Source: Spirochaetota bacterium
Lineage (GTDB): Bacteria; Spirochaetota; Spirochaetia; Treponematales; UBA12059
NCBI GenBank assembly: GCA_018262985.1
Contig: JADFDI010000008.1
Location: 1-64,000 of the forward strand
Reading direction: 5' to 3'
DNA: 64,000 nt
Positions 8,976-17,306 of this stretch are shown here, in pieces. The first letter of the stretch is position 1; each line of letters begins with the position of its first letter. A program made the position numbers and the translations under genes. The notes under the pieces are model-generated. The model was not told the DNA's origin. It saw only the letters and a program-made list of their open reading frames with translations, and did no database searches.

Positions 8976-9810
8976 CGAGATCTTCACCCCGACCAGCCTG
9001 ATCGAAACCCTCGGCCTGCTCCGCAAGCACGAGGACGCCCTGCTATGGGCGGGAGGCACCGAGATACTGCGGCTCCGCGTGGCGCGGCGCCCCGAGCTGC
9101 CGCCCACCATCGTCTCGCTCGACAAGGTGCCCGAGCTCCGCGCCATCGGGCGCTCCGACCGCGCGCTCGACCTGGGCGCCATGTCGAGCCTCGCGCAGCT
9201 GTCCGCGCTCGGCGAAGGCGCCGTTCCCGAGGCGCTGGCCGAGGCCGCGGCCGGCGTCGGCACCGAGGGACTCAGGAACCTGGCGACCCTCGGCGGCAAC
9301 CTGCTCGGCCGGGAGCGCTTCGGCGACCTCTTCCCCGCCCTCGCCTGCCTCGACGCCATCGCCGAATTCCGGAGCGCCTCGGGTTCGCGCTGGATGGCCG
9401 TCGGACGCCTCGCGGGAAGGGACCGCAAGCCCTTGATCCCGACCGGGGAGATACTCGTCCGCGTCCGGGTTCCCTTCGATCCCTGGGACCTTTCGCTCGT
9501 GCGGAAAATAGGCTATCCGCTCTGGCCGGCCGCCGATTCGGGACTCTTCACCTGCCTGGCCCGGGCCGCGAAGGGCTCTCTGTACGAATTCCGCGCCGCG
9601 CTCGGGGGGCCGCTCTTCCTCCGGGACCGGGAGACCGAGACGGAACTCATCGGCAAGCGACTTCCCCTGCAGCGGCGCGATATCGAGTCCGCGCGGGCAT
9701 CGTGGCGGAACCGCTTCGAGGAGGACGGCGTCGGCGCGCCCTGGATAGAGCGCTTCCTCGCGGCCGTCGACGAGTCCTTCGACGCCCTCCGCGCGGGAGC
9801 CTCCCGTTGA
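8965..9810 (+). CDS. FAD-binding subunit of the molybdenum hydroxylase
   Basis: The 281-residue protein has the two flavin loops of the CO-dehydrogenase flavoprotein family: LLWAGGTEIL (about residues 27-36) and ATLGGNLLGR (about 108-117). A smaller C-terminal domain follows. It completes the Mo-FeS-FAD set and would pass electrons to NAD+ or another acceptor. The gene starts inside the end of the Fe-S gene. The typical family length is 270-300 residues. Confidence 0.88.
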   Translation: MRVSEIFTPTSLIETLGLLRKHEDALLWAGGTEILRLRVARRPELPPTIVSLDKVPELRAIGRSDRALDLGAMSSLAQLSALGEGAVPEALAEAAAGVGTEGLRNLATLGGNLLGRERFGDLFPALACLDAIAEFRSASGSRWMAVGRLAGRDRKPLIPTGEILVRVRVPFDPWDLSLVRKIGYPLWPAADSGLFTCLARAAKGSLYEFRAALGGPLFLRDRETETELIGKRLPLQRRDIESARASWRNRFEEDGVGAPWIERFLAAVDESFDALRAGASR

Positions 9811-10526
9811 AGGCGTCCCCGGCCCGCGGCGCCCTCCACCTGGTCCCGACGCCGATCGGCGGGGAACCCGCGCGGGTGCTCGCCCCCGCGCTGGTCGACG
9901 CCGTCCGCGGGATCCGGTATTTCGTCGTGGAGAACGAAAAGAGCGCCTGGCGCTTCCTCTCGCGGCTCCTGGACCGGGCCGCGCTCGACGCGGTCCGGAT
10001 GGCGGTGCTCGACGAGCACACCGAGGACGGCGAGGTCCCATCCCTGCTAGAGCCCCTGCTCTCGGGCGAGGACGGAGCCATCGTCTCGGAGGCCGGGCTC
10101 CCCTGCGTCGCGGATCCGGGGTCGAAGCTCGTCGCGCTGGCGCACCGCTCCGGCGTGAGGGTCGTCCCCTGGCCGGGCCCCTCGGCCCTCCTCATGGCCC
10201 TGATGGCCTCGGGCTTCGACGGCCAGCGTTTCGAGTTCCGGGGCTACCTGCCCGCGGAGCGCTCGGCCCGCGAGAAGGCGCTGCTCGACGTGGAACGCGC
10301 CGCCCGCTCCCGCGGCGTGCCCCAGCTCTTCATCGAGACCCCGTACCGCAACAAGGTCCTGCTCGCCGACGCGCTCCGCGTCCTCAAGCCGGATACCCGC
10401 CTGGCCCTCGCCTTCGCCCTGATGACCGAGGAGGAGCGGGTGGTCTCCGAACCCGTCGCCGCCTGGCGCGCGCGGGGCTGGGAACCTGGCAAGGAACCGG
10501 CCGTCTTCATCGTGTCCGCGCCCTGA
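9807..10526 (+). CDS. RsmI-like SAM methyltransferase (tetrapyrrole methylase family)
   Basis: The 239-residue protein resembles RsmI (16S rRNA 2'-O-methyltransferase): LHLVPTPIGG at the N-terminus, a GAIVSEAGLPCVADPG loop and VVPWPGPSALLMALMASG. The usual ATPIGNLxDI is altered to PTPIGGEPARVL, and the EDTR segment reads VENEK. It may therefore be a paralogue with another substrate, and no gene symbol is given. The start is the TTG at 9807 overlapping the previous stop (TTGA), with GGGAG upstream. It is the last gene of the loaP transcription unit. Confidence 0.75.
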   Translation: MKASPARGALHLVPTPIGGEPARVLAPALVDAVRGIRYFVVENEKSAWRFLSRLLDRAALDAVRMAVLDEHTEDGEVPSLLEPLLSGEDGAIVSEAGLPCVADPGSKLVALAHRSGVRVVPWPGPSALLMALMASGFDGQRFEFRGYLPAERSAREKALLDVERAARSRGVPQLFIETPYRNKVLLADALRVLKPDTRLALAFALMTEEERVVSEPVAAWRARGWEPGKEPAVFIVSAP

Positions 10527-10608
10527 CATCCCGCCGCCCCCCGTCCGGGCGCGCCCGGGCGCGAGGCGCGAGCTTGACGCGGGGGTGATACGGAGCGAAA
10601 ACTGTCGT

Positions 10609-11421
10609 ATGCAGAAGACTCAGGCAGAGGACGCGCTCCAGCGATACGCGGACGAGCTCATCGCCATGGGGCCCTTCGCCTCGCTCAAGCTCGGCATCGA
10701 CCCCTCGCAGACCGTCCTCCGGCTGGATACCTACAACCTCGCCTGCGCGCCCTTCCGCCTCGGCCTCAAGCGGGCCGTACTCCTGTGCTTCCTCTCGCGG
10801 GACGAGCTCGCGTTCTTCCAGCGCTATACAGGCTCGCTCGGGGGCCTCGCGCTCTCCATGCAGCCGGCGGACAGCCAGAAGCCCCTCAAGATCTTCGCGC
10901 GCTGCACCGTGGTTTCCATCGCGCCGATGAAGGGACGGGACAACGTGGGCCTCGTGGCCGTCGGCTGGAAGCCCTGCCCGCCCGACCTCGCGGCCGCCTT
11001 CGTCGACTACTTCGCCCTCATCGAGCGGCTCAAGGCCGAGTACGACGAGTACCGCTCGCCAGCGATCCCCATGAACGCGGAGACCTCCAAGGGCATGGGC
11101 TACAACAGCTACGCCACCATCGCCGCGGGCGGGGAGCCCTTCAAGGCGGCCCTCTTCCAGCTCACGAGCGCGCGCCTCGACTTCCTCCTGCCCATGCAGG
11201 CGCCGGAGCTGGAACCCAAGGCGACGGTGCAGGTCAAGCTCTTCTTCCGGAAATACCAGTTCACCGTGGCGGGCGCCGTCGCGGTCGTGGAAAAGCTGCC
11301 CTCGGGCGTGCGGAAGGCGGGCGTCGACGCGCAGTTCTCGCCCGAGCTGGTGGAGCTCATCGCCGACTGGCGCTTCACCGCGCGCCTGGCCGCGCGGCAG
11401 GAGCCGGCCCCGTCCGCCTGA
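10609..11421 (+). CDS. Conserved hypothetical protein, possibly PilZ-related
   Basis: The 270-residue soluble protein has no signal peptide or membrane segment. Its C-terminal half (about 165-260) looks like a small beta-barrel, but I do not see the RxxxR and D/NxSxxG motifs needed for cyclic-di-GMP binding, so the PilZ link is weak. The ATG at 10609 is preferred over a GTG at 10585: TTGACG at 10574-10579 with an AAAACT -10 at 10598-10603 would start transcription next to that ATG. No other function can be suggested from sequence. Confidence 0.6.
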   Translation: MQKTQAEDALQRYADELIAMGPFASLKLGIDPSQTVLRLDTYNLACAPFRLGLKRAVLLCFLSRDELAFFQRYTGSLGGLALSMQPADSQKPLKIFARCTVVSIAPMKGRDNVGLVAVGWKPCPPDLAAAFVDYFALIERLKAEYDEYRSPAIPMNAETSKGMGYNSYATIAAGGEPFKAALFQLTSARLDFLLPMQAPELEPKATVQVKLFFRKYQFTVAGAVAVVEKLPSGVRKAGVDAQFSPELVELIADWRFTARLAARQEPAPSA

Positions 11422-11475
11422 TAGGACCGTGCCGCCCCTGGCTGGCCGACGGGCCGCGCGGACGCCTTCCCCCCT

Positions 11476-12492
11476 TTACAGGATCAGCATCGCGTCGCCG
11501 TAGCTGAAGAAGCGGTAGCGCTGCCTCACGGCCTCCGCGTACGCGGCCAGGATCCGCTCCCGTCCCGCGAAGGCCGAGACCAGCATGAGCAGGGTCGAGC
11601 CGGGCGTGTGGAAGTTGGTGAAGAGCCGATCCACAGCCTTGAAGCGGTAGCCGGGGTAGATGAAGATGCTCGTCGCGCCGTCCCCGACGCGCAGCTCTCC
11701 GTCGGTCCAGGCCGACTCCAGGGTGCGGACGCTCGTGGTGCCCACCGCCACGACGGGACGTCCTTCGGCCCGCGCGCGCGCGAAGGCGGCGGCGGTTTCC
11801 GCGGACACGGTGTACTCCTCCTCGTGCATGCGGTGGTCCTCGAGCTCCTCGACGCGCACGGGGAGGAAGGTGCCGAGCCCGACGTGGAGCGTGACGCGCG
11901 CGAGCTCGCAGCCCCTCGCGCGTATCGCGTCGAGCAGGGCGGGAGTGAAGTGGAGGCCCGCGGTCGGCGCCGCGACCGAGCCGGGCGTCGCGGCGAGCAC
12001 GGTCTGGTAGCGCTCGGCGTCGAAGGCGCCGTCCTCGCGCTTGACATAGGGCGGCAGCGGGATGTGGCCGTTCCGCTCGATCCAGTCCTCGTCGAGCCCG
12101 GGCTCGAACGAGAGGACGCGGAGCTCGCCGTCCTCCCGGACCACCGTGCCGACGCGTCCTTCCGGAAAGCGGTAGCGGGAACCGGGAACGCGCTTCTTCG
12201 CCTTGACGGCCATGCAGGACCAGAGCCCGTCGGGCAGTTTCCGCACCAGCAGGAACTCGGCCTTGCCCCCCGCCTCGGTCTCGCCGTAGATCCGGGCCTT
12301 CCGGACCTTGGAGTCGTTGAAGACGAGCAGGGCGCCCTCGGGGAGGTAGGCGGGAAGCTCCGACACCCGCGAGTGGGTCGTCGCGCCCGAGGCGCGCTCG
12401 AGCACGAGGAGGCGGCTTCCGCCGCGCTCGGGCGTCGGGTACTGGGCGATGAGCTCGTCGGGCAGCTCGAAGTCGAAATCGCTGGTCTTCAT
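11476..12492 (-). CDS. queA: S-adenosylmethionine:tRNA ribosyltransferase-isomerase
   Basis: The 338-residue protein is full-length QueA, which transfers the ribosyl part of SAM onto preQ1 in tRNA to make epoxyqueuosine. Recognisable segments are FDFELPDELIAQYP, LLVFNDSKVRKARI, GSVAAPTAGLHFT and the C-terminal GSTLLMLVSAFAGRE. It lies 88 bp after ruvB in the classic yebC-ruvCAB-queA order. The ATG at 12492 is followed by MKTSDFDFE, the normal N-terminus. The stop lies 54 bp from the convergent upstream gene. Confidence 0.96.
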   Translation of the reverse strand: MKTSDFDFELPDELIAQYPTPERGGSRLLVLERASGATTHSRVSELPAYLPEGALLVFNDSKVRKARIYGETEAGGKAEFLLVRKLPDGLWSCMAVKAKKRVPGSRYRFPEGRVGTVVREDGELRVLSFEPGLDEDWIERNGHIPLPPYVKREDGAFDAERYQTVLAATPGSVAAPTAGLHFTPALLDAIRARGCELARVTLHVGLGTFLPVRVEELEDHRMHEEEYTVSAETAAAFARARAEGRPVVAVGTTSVRTLESAWTDGELRVGDGATSIFIYPGYRFKAVDRLFTNFHTPGSTLLMLVSAFAGRERILAAYAEAVRQRYRFFSYGDAMLIL

Positions 12493-12580
12493 GGAAGGCT
12501 CCGGTAGGGCGCTCCGTCGCGCCCGAGTCTGATGGAGGGGAACGGCGACGCCGGTCCGGGCGCACGCTCCGGTCGGCGCC

Positions 12581-13606
12581 TCAGAACGGCAGGGCGCCGG
12601 GCGCCTCGGGCGGCTTGAACCCGAGGTGCGTCCAGGCCAGCCTGGTGGCGACCCTGCCCCGGGGCGTGCGCTGCAGGAAGCCCGCCTGTATCAGGTAGGG
12701 TTCGACGTAGTCCTCGAGGGTCTCGATCGATTCGCCCACCGAGATGGCGAGCGTCTCGGCGCCGACGGGACCTCCCGCGTACTTGCCGATGATGGCCTCG
12801 AGGACGTCGCGGTCGTGGCGCTCGAGCCCGTAGGCGTCCACCTCGAGGCGCGCGAGCCCCTCCTCCACCACCGCGAGCGTGACGCGGCCGTCGCCGAGGA
12901 CCTGGGCGTAGTCGCGCATGCGCCGGAGCAGGCGGTTCACCACGCGCGGGGTCCCGCGGGACGAGGCGGCCAGGCGCGCGGCGGCGTCGGGATCGACCTC
13001 GGCGCCGAGGATGCGCGAGCTCCGCCTGACGATGGCGACGAGCTCCTCGGTCCCGTAGAAGCCGAAGCGCAGGTTGATGCCGAAGCGGCTCGAGAGCGGG
13101 CTCGATACCATGCCCGCCTTGGTGGTGGCCCCGATCAGGGTGAAGGGCGGCACGGGTATGCGGATGGTGCGCGCGCTCGCCCCCTGCCCGATGATCCAGT
13201 CGAGCTCGAAGTCCTCCATCGCGGTGTAGAGCATTTCTTCGATCACGGGCTTGAGCCGGTGGATCTCGTCGATGAAGAAGACCGAGCGCTCGGTGACGGT
13301 GGAGAGTATGCCCGCCAGGTCCTTCGGCTTGTCGAGGGCCGGCGCGCTCGTCGCCTTGAAGTCGACGCCGAGCTCGTGGGCGATGACGCCCGCGAGCGTG
13401 GTCTTGCCGAGGCCGGGAGGACCCATGAGGAAGACGTGGTCGAGGGCGTCCGAGCGTTCGCGCGCCGCCCTCACGAAGACCGATAGGTTCTCCTTGAGGC
13501 GTTCCTGCCCGAGGAAATCCGCGAGCGCCCGCGGCCTGAGCCGCGGCTCTTCGGAGTCGTCGCCGGGTATCCAGGCGGGGTCGGTCGCGCCGCGTCCCTC
13601 GTCCAT
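12581..13606 (-). CDS. ruvB: Holliday junction branch-migration helicase RuvB
   Basis: The product is an AAA+ motor that drives branch migration with RuvA. Visible motifs are [12 protein letters not shown], Walker [13 protein letters not shown], Walker B FIDEIHR, the sensor segment GATTKAGM, and a C-terminal winged helix ([11 protein letters not shown]). I prefer the ATG at 13606, preceded by GGAG at 6-nt spacing (341 residues). The GTG at 13618 would add four residues (MEQG) but has a poor ribosome site. It begins about 19 bp after the ruvA stop, so the two are co-transcribed. Confidence 0.95.
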   Translation of the reverse strand: MDEGRGATDPAWIPGDDSEEPRLRPRALADFLGQERLKENLSVFVRAARERSDALDHVFLMGPPGLGKTTLAGVIAHELGVDFKATSAPALDKPKDLAGILSTVTERSVFFIDEIHRLKPVIEEMLYTAMEDFELDWIIGQGASARTIRIPVPPFTLIGATTKAGMVSSPLSSRFGINLRFGFYGTEELVAIVRRSSRILGAEVDPDAAARLAASSRGTPRVVNRLLRRMRDYAQVLGDGRVTLAVVEEGLARLEVDAYGLERHDRDVLEAIIGKYAGGPVGAETLAISVGESIETLEDYVEPYLIQAGFLQRTPRGRVATRLAWTHLGFKPPEAPGALPF

Positions 13607-13625
13607 GCCCTGCTCCACGCCGGGC

Positions 13626-14219
13626 CTACGCGCTCAGGGCCACGAGGGCCCTGCGGAAGAGCTCCTGCTCGAGGGCCTGCCCGGAGAGCGCGCCCGCCTC
13701 CCTGGCGGCCTCCTTGACCGCGGCGGCCGTGGCCTTCCGCTCGAAGCCCATTTCGACGAGGGCGCGGACTATGTCCTCGTGCGGTCCCGCCTTGGCCGGG
13801 GAGGCGCCCGCCGCGCCCGAAACCAGCTTGCCCTTGAGGGCCAGCACCAGCTTCTGGCTGGTCTTGTGGCCCAGGCCCGGCACGCGCTCGAGCCGGGCCA
13901 GGTCCTCGGTCTCGAGGGCGAGCGCCAGCTCGGCGTGCGGGATGCCGGTCAGTATCTTCAGGGCGGCCTTCGGTCCGATGCCGTCCACCTTGATCAGCTG
14001 GAGGAAGACCTCGCGCTCGGCCTCGGTCGGGAAGCCGAAGAGCCGCATGTCCTTGTCGGTATGGAGCAGCCAGGCGAACACGCGCGCGGTCCCGCCCACG
14101 GCGCCGAAGGCGTCGATGGAGCGGCCGCTCACGAGGAATTCCCATTCGACGCCGCCGGTGTCGACGCGGAGGCGGTCGAAGCGCTTCTCGGTGATCTCGC
14201 CCCGGACTGAGTTGAGCAT
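13626..14219 (-). CDS. ruvA: Holliday junction DNA helicase subunit RuvA
   Basis: The 197-residue protein has the three RuvA domains: an OB fold ([17 protein letters not shown]), a tetrameric helix-hairpin-helix core ([16 protein letters not shown] and [16 protein letters not shown]) and a C-terminal RuvB-binding domain ([16 protein letters not shown]). It grips the four-way junction and positions RuvB. It starts 8 bp after the ruvC stop. Length is normal. Confidence 0.96.
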   Translation of the reverse strand: MLNSVRGEITEKRFDRLRVDTGGVEWEFLVSGRSIDAFGAVGGTARVFAWLLHTDKDMRLFGFPTEAEREVFLQLIKVDGIGPKAALKILTGIPHAELALALETEDLARLERVPGLGHKTSQKLVLALKGKLVSGAAGASPAKAGPHEDIVRALVEMGFERKATAAAVKEAAREAGALSGQALEQELFRRALVALSA

Positions 14220-14227
14220 GGGCCGGA

Positions 14228-14713
14228 TTATAGCCGCCGGACGAGACGCGGATCAACGGCCCGGGCGTGGCAATGGCAGACGGCCGCGGCCAGGGCGTCG
14301 GCGGCGTGGTCGGGTTTCGGAATCCGGTCCAGCCCGAGCACGAGCGCCACGAATTTCTGCATCTCGGCCTTCTCCGCCCGGGCCGAGCCGACCAGCGCCT
14401 TCTTGAGCTCGTCCGGCCGGTACTCGACCAGGGCCAGGGAGCGGTCGCCGCAGGCCAGGCGTATGACTCCCTTGGCCTCGGCCACGAGCAGGCCGCTCGT
14501 CACGTTCTTCGAGAAGTACAGCGCTTCCATGGCCCCCTCGTCGGGCGCGAATTCCTCGAGCACGGCGACGACGCCGTCCCGGATGGCGGCCAGCCGCTTT
14601 TCCAGGGGCAGGTCGGCGGCGGTGGCGATGTGCCCGTAGCCGAGGCAGCGCAGTCGCGCGCCGCCCTCGACGACGCCCCAGCCGACCGAGGCGAGCCCGG
14701 GATCGATGCCCAA
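14228..14713 (-). CDS. ruvC: Holliday junction endonuclease RuvC
   Basis: The 161-residue resolvase has the RNase-H-like acidic residues in GIDPG (N-terminus), EALYFSKN and DHAADALAAAVCH (C-terminus). It cuts RuvAB-bound junctions. The only workable start is the TTG at 14713, giving MGIDPG, two or three residues shorter than the usual MRILGIDPG. There is no ribosome binding site: an 11-bp perfect hairpin (14719-14751) ends five bases before the TTG. See findings. Confidence 0.92.
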   Translation of the reverse strand: MGIDPGLASVGWGVVEGGARLRCLGYGHIATAADLPLEKRLAAIRDGVVAVLEEFAPDEGAMEALYFSKNVTSGLLVAEAKGVIRLACGDRSLALVEYRPDELKKALVGSARAEKAEMQKFVALVLGLDRIPKPDHAADALAAAVCHCHARAVDPRLVRRL

Positions 14714-14718
14714 TACGC

Positions 14719-14751
14719 GAAAGGCCGGCCCCCGCTGGGTGCCGGCCTTTC
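14719..14751 (-). terminator. Strong hairpin between yebC and ruvC (terminator or attenuator)
   Basis: An 11-bp perfect inverted repeat (GAAAGGCCGGC / GCCGGCCTTTC) with an 11-nt loop lies downstream of yebC and directly against the ruvC start codon. There is no long T-tract (only CTTTC inside the stem), so termination may be partial. It would also mask any ruvC ribosome site. Confidence 0.6.
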
Positions 14752-14786
14752 GGAGGGCGGACGCGCCGAGGCCGTCCGGCTCGGGC

Positions 14787-15524
14787 TTACTCGTCGATAT
14801 CCTCGGGGATGTTGGCGTTGTGGTAGACGTTCTGGACGTCGTCGTTCTCCTCGAGCTTGTCGATGAGCTTCTGGAGCTTGCCGCCCGAGTCCTTGTCCAC
14901 GTCGACCCAGGTCGCGGGCACCATGGAAACCTCGGCGCCGTCCGTCTCCATGCCCTTCGCGTTGATGGCGTTGAGCACGGCCTCGAAGGCGTCGGGGGCG
15001 GTGTAGACGACGATCTCGCCGTCCTCGTTCTGGATGTCGTCGGCGCCGGCCTCGAGGGCGACCTCCATGACGGCGTCCTCGCCGTACTTCTCGCCGTCGA
15101 GCGAGATGACGCCCTTGCGCTCGAAGAGGCGCAGCACGGCGTTGGAGGTGGCCAGGGAGCCGCCGGCCCGGGTGAGCAGGTTGCGGACTTCCGCGGCGGC
15201 GCGGTTCTTGTTGTCGGTCAGGACTTCGATGAGGAAAGCGACCCCGCCGGGGGCGTAGGCTTCGTAGACGAGCTCCTCGTAGACGGCCGCGCCGAGCTCG
15301 CCCGTGCCCTTCTTGATGGCCCGGTCGATATTGTCCTTCGGCATGTTGGACGAGCGCGCCTTGAGGATGGCGGTGCGGAGACGGGCGTTGGTATCCGGGT
15401 CGCCGCCGCCCATGCGCGCCGCGATCGAGATTTCCTTGATCAGCTTGGTGAACATCTGGCCGCGCTTCGCGTCGGCAGCGCCCTTCTTGTGCTTGATCGT
15501 CGCCCATTTACTGTGGCCGGACAT
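14787..15524 (-). CDS. yebC: YebC/TACO1-family protein
   Basis: The 245-residue protein opens with the family signature MSGHSKWATIKHKKG and contains IEVLTDNKNRAAAEVR. YebC proteins were long listed as DNA-binding regulators and are now also linked to translation of proline-rich stretches. It precedes ruvC as in many bacteria. The ATG at 15524 follows AAGGAG at good spacing; the 67-codon upstream extension of the frame is not expected to be translated. It has its own promoter about 130 bp upstream. Confidence 0.95.
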   Translation of the reverse strand: MSGHSKWATIKHKKGAADAKRGQMFTKLIKEISIAARMGGGDPDTNARLRTAILKARSSNMPKDNIDRAIKKGTGELGAAVYEELVYEAYAPGGVAFLIEVLTDNKNRAAAEVRNLLTRAGGSLATSNAVLRLFERKGVISLDGEKYGEDAVMEVALEAGADDIQNEDGEIVVYTAPDAFEAVLNAINAKGMETDGAEVSMVPATWVDVDKDSGGKLQKLIDKLEENDDVQNVYHNANIPEDIDE

Positions 15525-15652
15525 CGTAGCTCCTTCTCTCGTGACGGGAATGTTCGGATTGGAACGAAAGCTCCGCTCGGCGTAGCCCGTACGGTTCGGT
15601 CTGGAGGGTTCCACGCGGGCGGATGACGCGGCCGAAGGCGGCCCGTCCGCGA

Positions 15653-15682
15653 AGCCTAGCACGCGTCCGCGAAAAGTGTCAA
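15653..15682 (-). promoter_or_regulatory. Sigma-70 promoter of yebC
   Basis: On the minus strand TTGACA (15682-15677) is followed after 18 bp by TAGGCT (15658-15653). This predicts a transcript start near 15646 and a leader of about 120 nt for yebC and the ruv genes. The rest of the 276-bp gap up to the zinc-ribbon gene holds no gene I can support. Confidence 0.6.
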
Positions 15683-15800
15683 CGGACTCGGGAAAACCAC
15701 GGTCCGGCGCGTCGCACCGTCGCACCGGGCGAGGGGACGCCCGGGCGCGGCAGCGGGAACCGCCCGGCGCTTGGCGCTGCAGGGCGATCCCCGGGGCGAC

Positions 15801-16043
15801 CTAGCGGCCCGCCTTCGCCTCGATCTTCTTCCGGGCGATCCCGGCCTTGATGGTGTCGAGCACGAGGGAATCGTACCAGCCCGAATCGAACGGCTTCTTC
15901 GTGCGGACGGTATACTTCATGGCCTTCTCGAGGTCGTCGCGGCAATCCTCGCAGAGGTCGTACTGGGCCTGGAAGAAGAACGAGCGCCCCGGAATCGGGT
16001 CGGCGACCTCGCGCCGGCAGACGTCGCAAATGAGCTGCTTCAT
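15801..16043 (-). CDS. Small zinc-ribbon protein
   Basis: The 80-residue protein has two CxxC knuckles (C6-x2-C9 and C31-x2-C34) typical of a treble-clef or ribbon zinc site, followed by a basic helical tail (GIARKKIEAKAGR). The start ATG at 16043 is preceded by GGAGTCCTCA. It is transcribed from its own TATAAT promoter. Size and metal knuckle suggest a nucleic-acid or protein adaptor, but I do not recognise the family. Confidence 0.7.
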   Translation of the reverse strand: MKQLICDVCRREVADPIPGRSFFFQAQYDLCEDCRDDLEKAMKYTVRTKKPFDSGWYDSLVLDTIKAGIARKKIEAKAGR

Positions 16044-16082
16044 TGAGGACTCCTTGGGTTTCCTTTCGGTCGAGCGTATTCT

Positions 16083-16088
16083 ATTATA
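16083..16088 (-). promoter_or_regulatory. -10 element of the zinc-ribbon gene
   Basis: A perfect TATAAT on the minus strand (16088-16083) lies about 40 nt upstream of the zinc-ribbon ATG. No clear -35 was found at 16-18 bp spacing. In this GC-rich sequence a consensus -10 is unlikely to be chance. Confidence 0.5.
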
Positions 16089-16137
16089 GCCCGGGGCGCT
16101 TGTCGAGCGCATCGGAAAAAACGCGAGGTGGCGACGA

Positions 16138-17250
16138 ATGGACGAGGCCGTTTTCCGTTTCCCCGGGCTCGCCGCGGACCGGGTCCTCACGATCGCGGAG
16201 ATCGGCACCGCCCACTCCGGCGACCCGGGCAAGGCCCGGGCCCTGGTCGAGGCCGCCTCCCGCGCGGGCGCCGACGTCGTCAAATTCCAGCACGTCTACG
16301 CGGACGAGATCATCCACCCCCGCACCGGCCTCGTACCGCTGCCGGGCGGCCCGGTTCCCCTGTACGACCGTTTCCGCGCCCTCGAAACCGGCCCCGCCTT
16401 CCTCGCCGCCTGCAAGGCCGCCGCGGAGGAAGCCGGACTCGCCTTCCTCTGCACGCCCTTCGGCCTCCGGAGCGCGCGCGAGCTCCGCGAGCTCGGGGTC
16501 CGCGCCATGAAGGTCGCGAGCCCGGAACTGAATCACGCGCCGCTCCTCGCCGAGCTCGCCTCGTACGGCCTCCCGATCGTCGTGTCGAGCGGGGTGTCCA
16601 CCCTCGGGGACGTCGAGCGCGCGCTCGCGGCGCTCGTCGGCTGCCCGGCGGCCCTGCTCCATTGCGTCACGGCCTATCCCGCGCCGCCCGGCGACTACAA
16701 CCTCGCGCTGCTCGCGCCGCTCGCGGTCCTGCTCGGCGTACCGGTGGGCGTTTCCGACCATTCGGCGGATCCCGTCCTCGTGCCGGCGCTCGCGGTCGCG
16801 CGCGGGGCGCGCATCGTCGAGAAGCACATCTGCCTCTCCCGCGACGATCCGGGTCTCGACGACCCGATAGCGCTGCCGCCCGACGAGTTCGCGCGCATGG
16901 TCCGGGCCGTCCGGGAGGCCGAATCCGAAGGAGCCGAGGCCACCGAGCGCGAGCTCTCCGCGCGCTACGGATCCGAGCTCGTCCGCGCGACGATCGGCGA
17001 CGGCAGGAAGCGCCTAGCGCCGAGCGAGGCGGCCAATTACGGCCGCACCAACCGCTCGATCCACGCGCTCGGGGCCATCGAGGCGGGCGAGGCTTTCACG
17101 ATGGAAAACCTGGCCGCGCTCCGCACCGAGAAAGTGCTCCGCCCCGGCCTCGACCCCTTCCTGCTGCCCGCCATCCTCGGCCGACGCGCCGCCCGGGACA
17201 TCCCCGACGGCGAGGGCGTCGAGTGGCCCGACCTGGGCGCTCCCGCCTGA
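16138..17250 (+). CDS. NeuB-family sialic/nonulosonic acid synthase
   Basis: The 370-residue protein condenses phosphoenolpyruvate with an N-acyl hexosamine to give a nonulosonic acid. The TIM-barrel domain (about 10-265) shows IAEIGTAHSGD, VVKFQHVYADEII, KVASPELNH, GVSTLGDVERAL, GVSDHS and VEKHICLSRDDPGLDDP. The C-terminal antifreeze-like SAF domain (about 300-365) begins RTNRSIHALGAI. No cytidylyltransferase or epimerase lies beside it, so sialic, legionaminic or pseudaminic specificity cannot be assigned. It stands alone, divergent from the zinc-ribbon gene. Confidence 0.88.
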   Translation: MDEAVFRFPGLAADRVLTIAEIGTAHSGDPGKARALVEAASRAGADVVKFQHVYADEIIHPRTGLVPLPGGPVPLYDRFRALETGPAFLAACKAAAEEAGLAFLCTPFGLRSARELRELGVRAMKVASPELNHAPLLAELASYGLPIVVSSGVSTLGDVERALAALVGCPAALLHCVTAYPAPPGDYNLALLAPLAVLLGVPVGVSDHSADPVLVPALAVARGARIVEKHICLSRDDPGLDDPIALPPDEFARMVRAVREAESEGAEATERELSARYGSELVRATIGDGRKRLAPSEAANYGRTNRSIHALGAIEAGEAFTMENLAALRTEKVLRPGLDPFLLPAILGRRAARDIPDGEGVEWPDLGAPA

Positions 17251-17306
17251 CGGAACGGACCCTCCCGGGCTCGCTCGCCTGACGAGGCGGGCCCGGTCCG
17301 GCGGCC

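Noticed and set aside
10609-11421. Cyclic-di-GMP-binding PilZ protein
   Set aside because: The RxxxR and D/NxSxxG motifs were not found, so only a conserved hypothetical call is justified.
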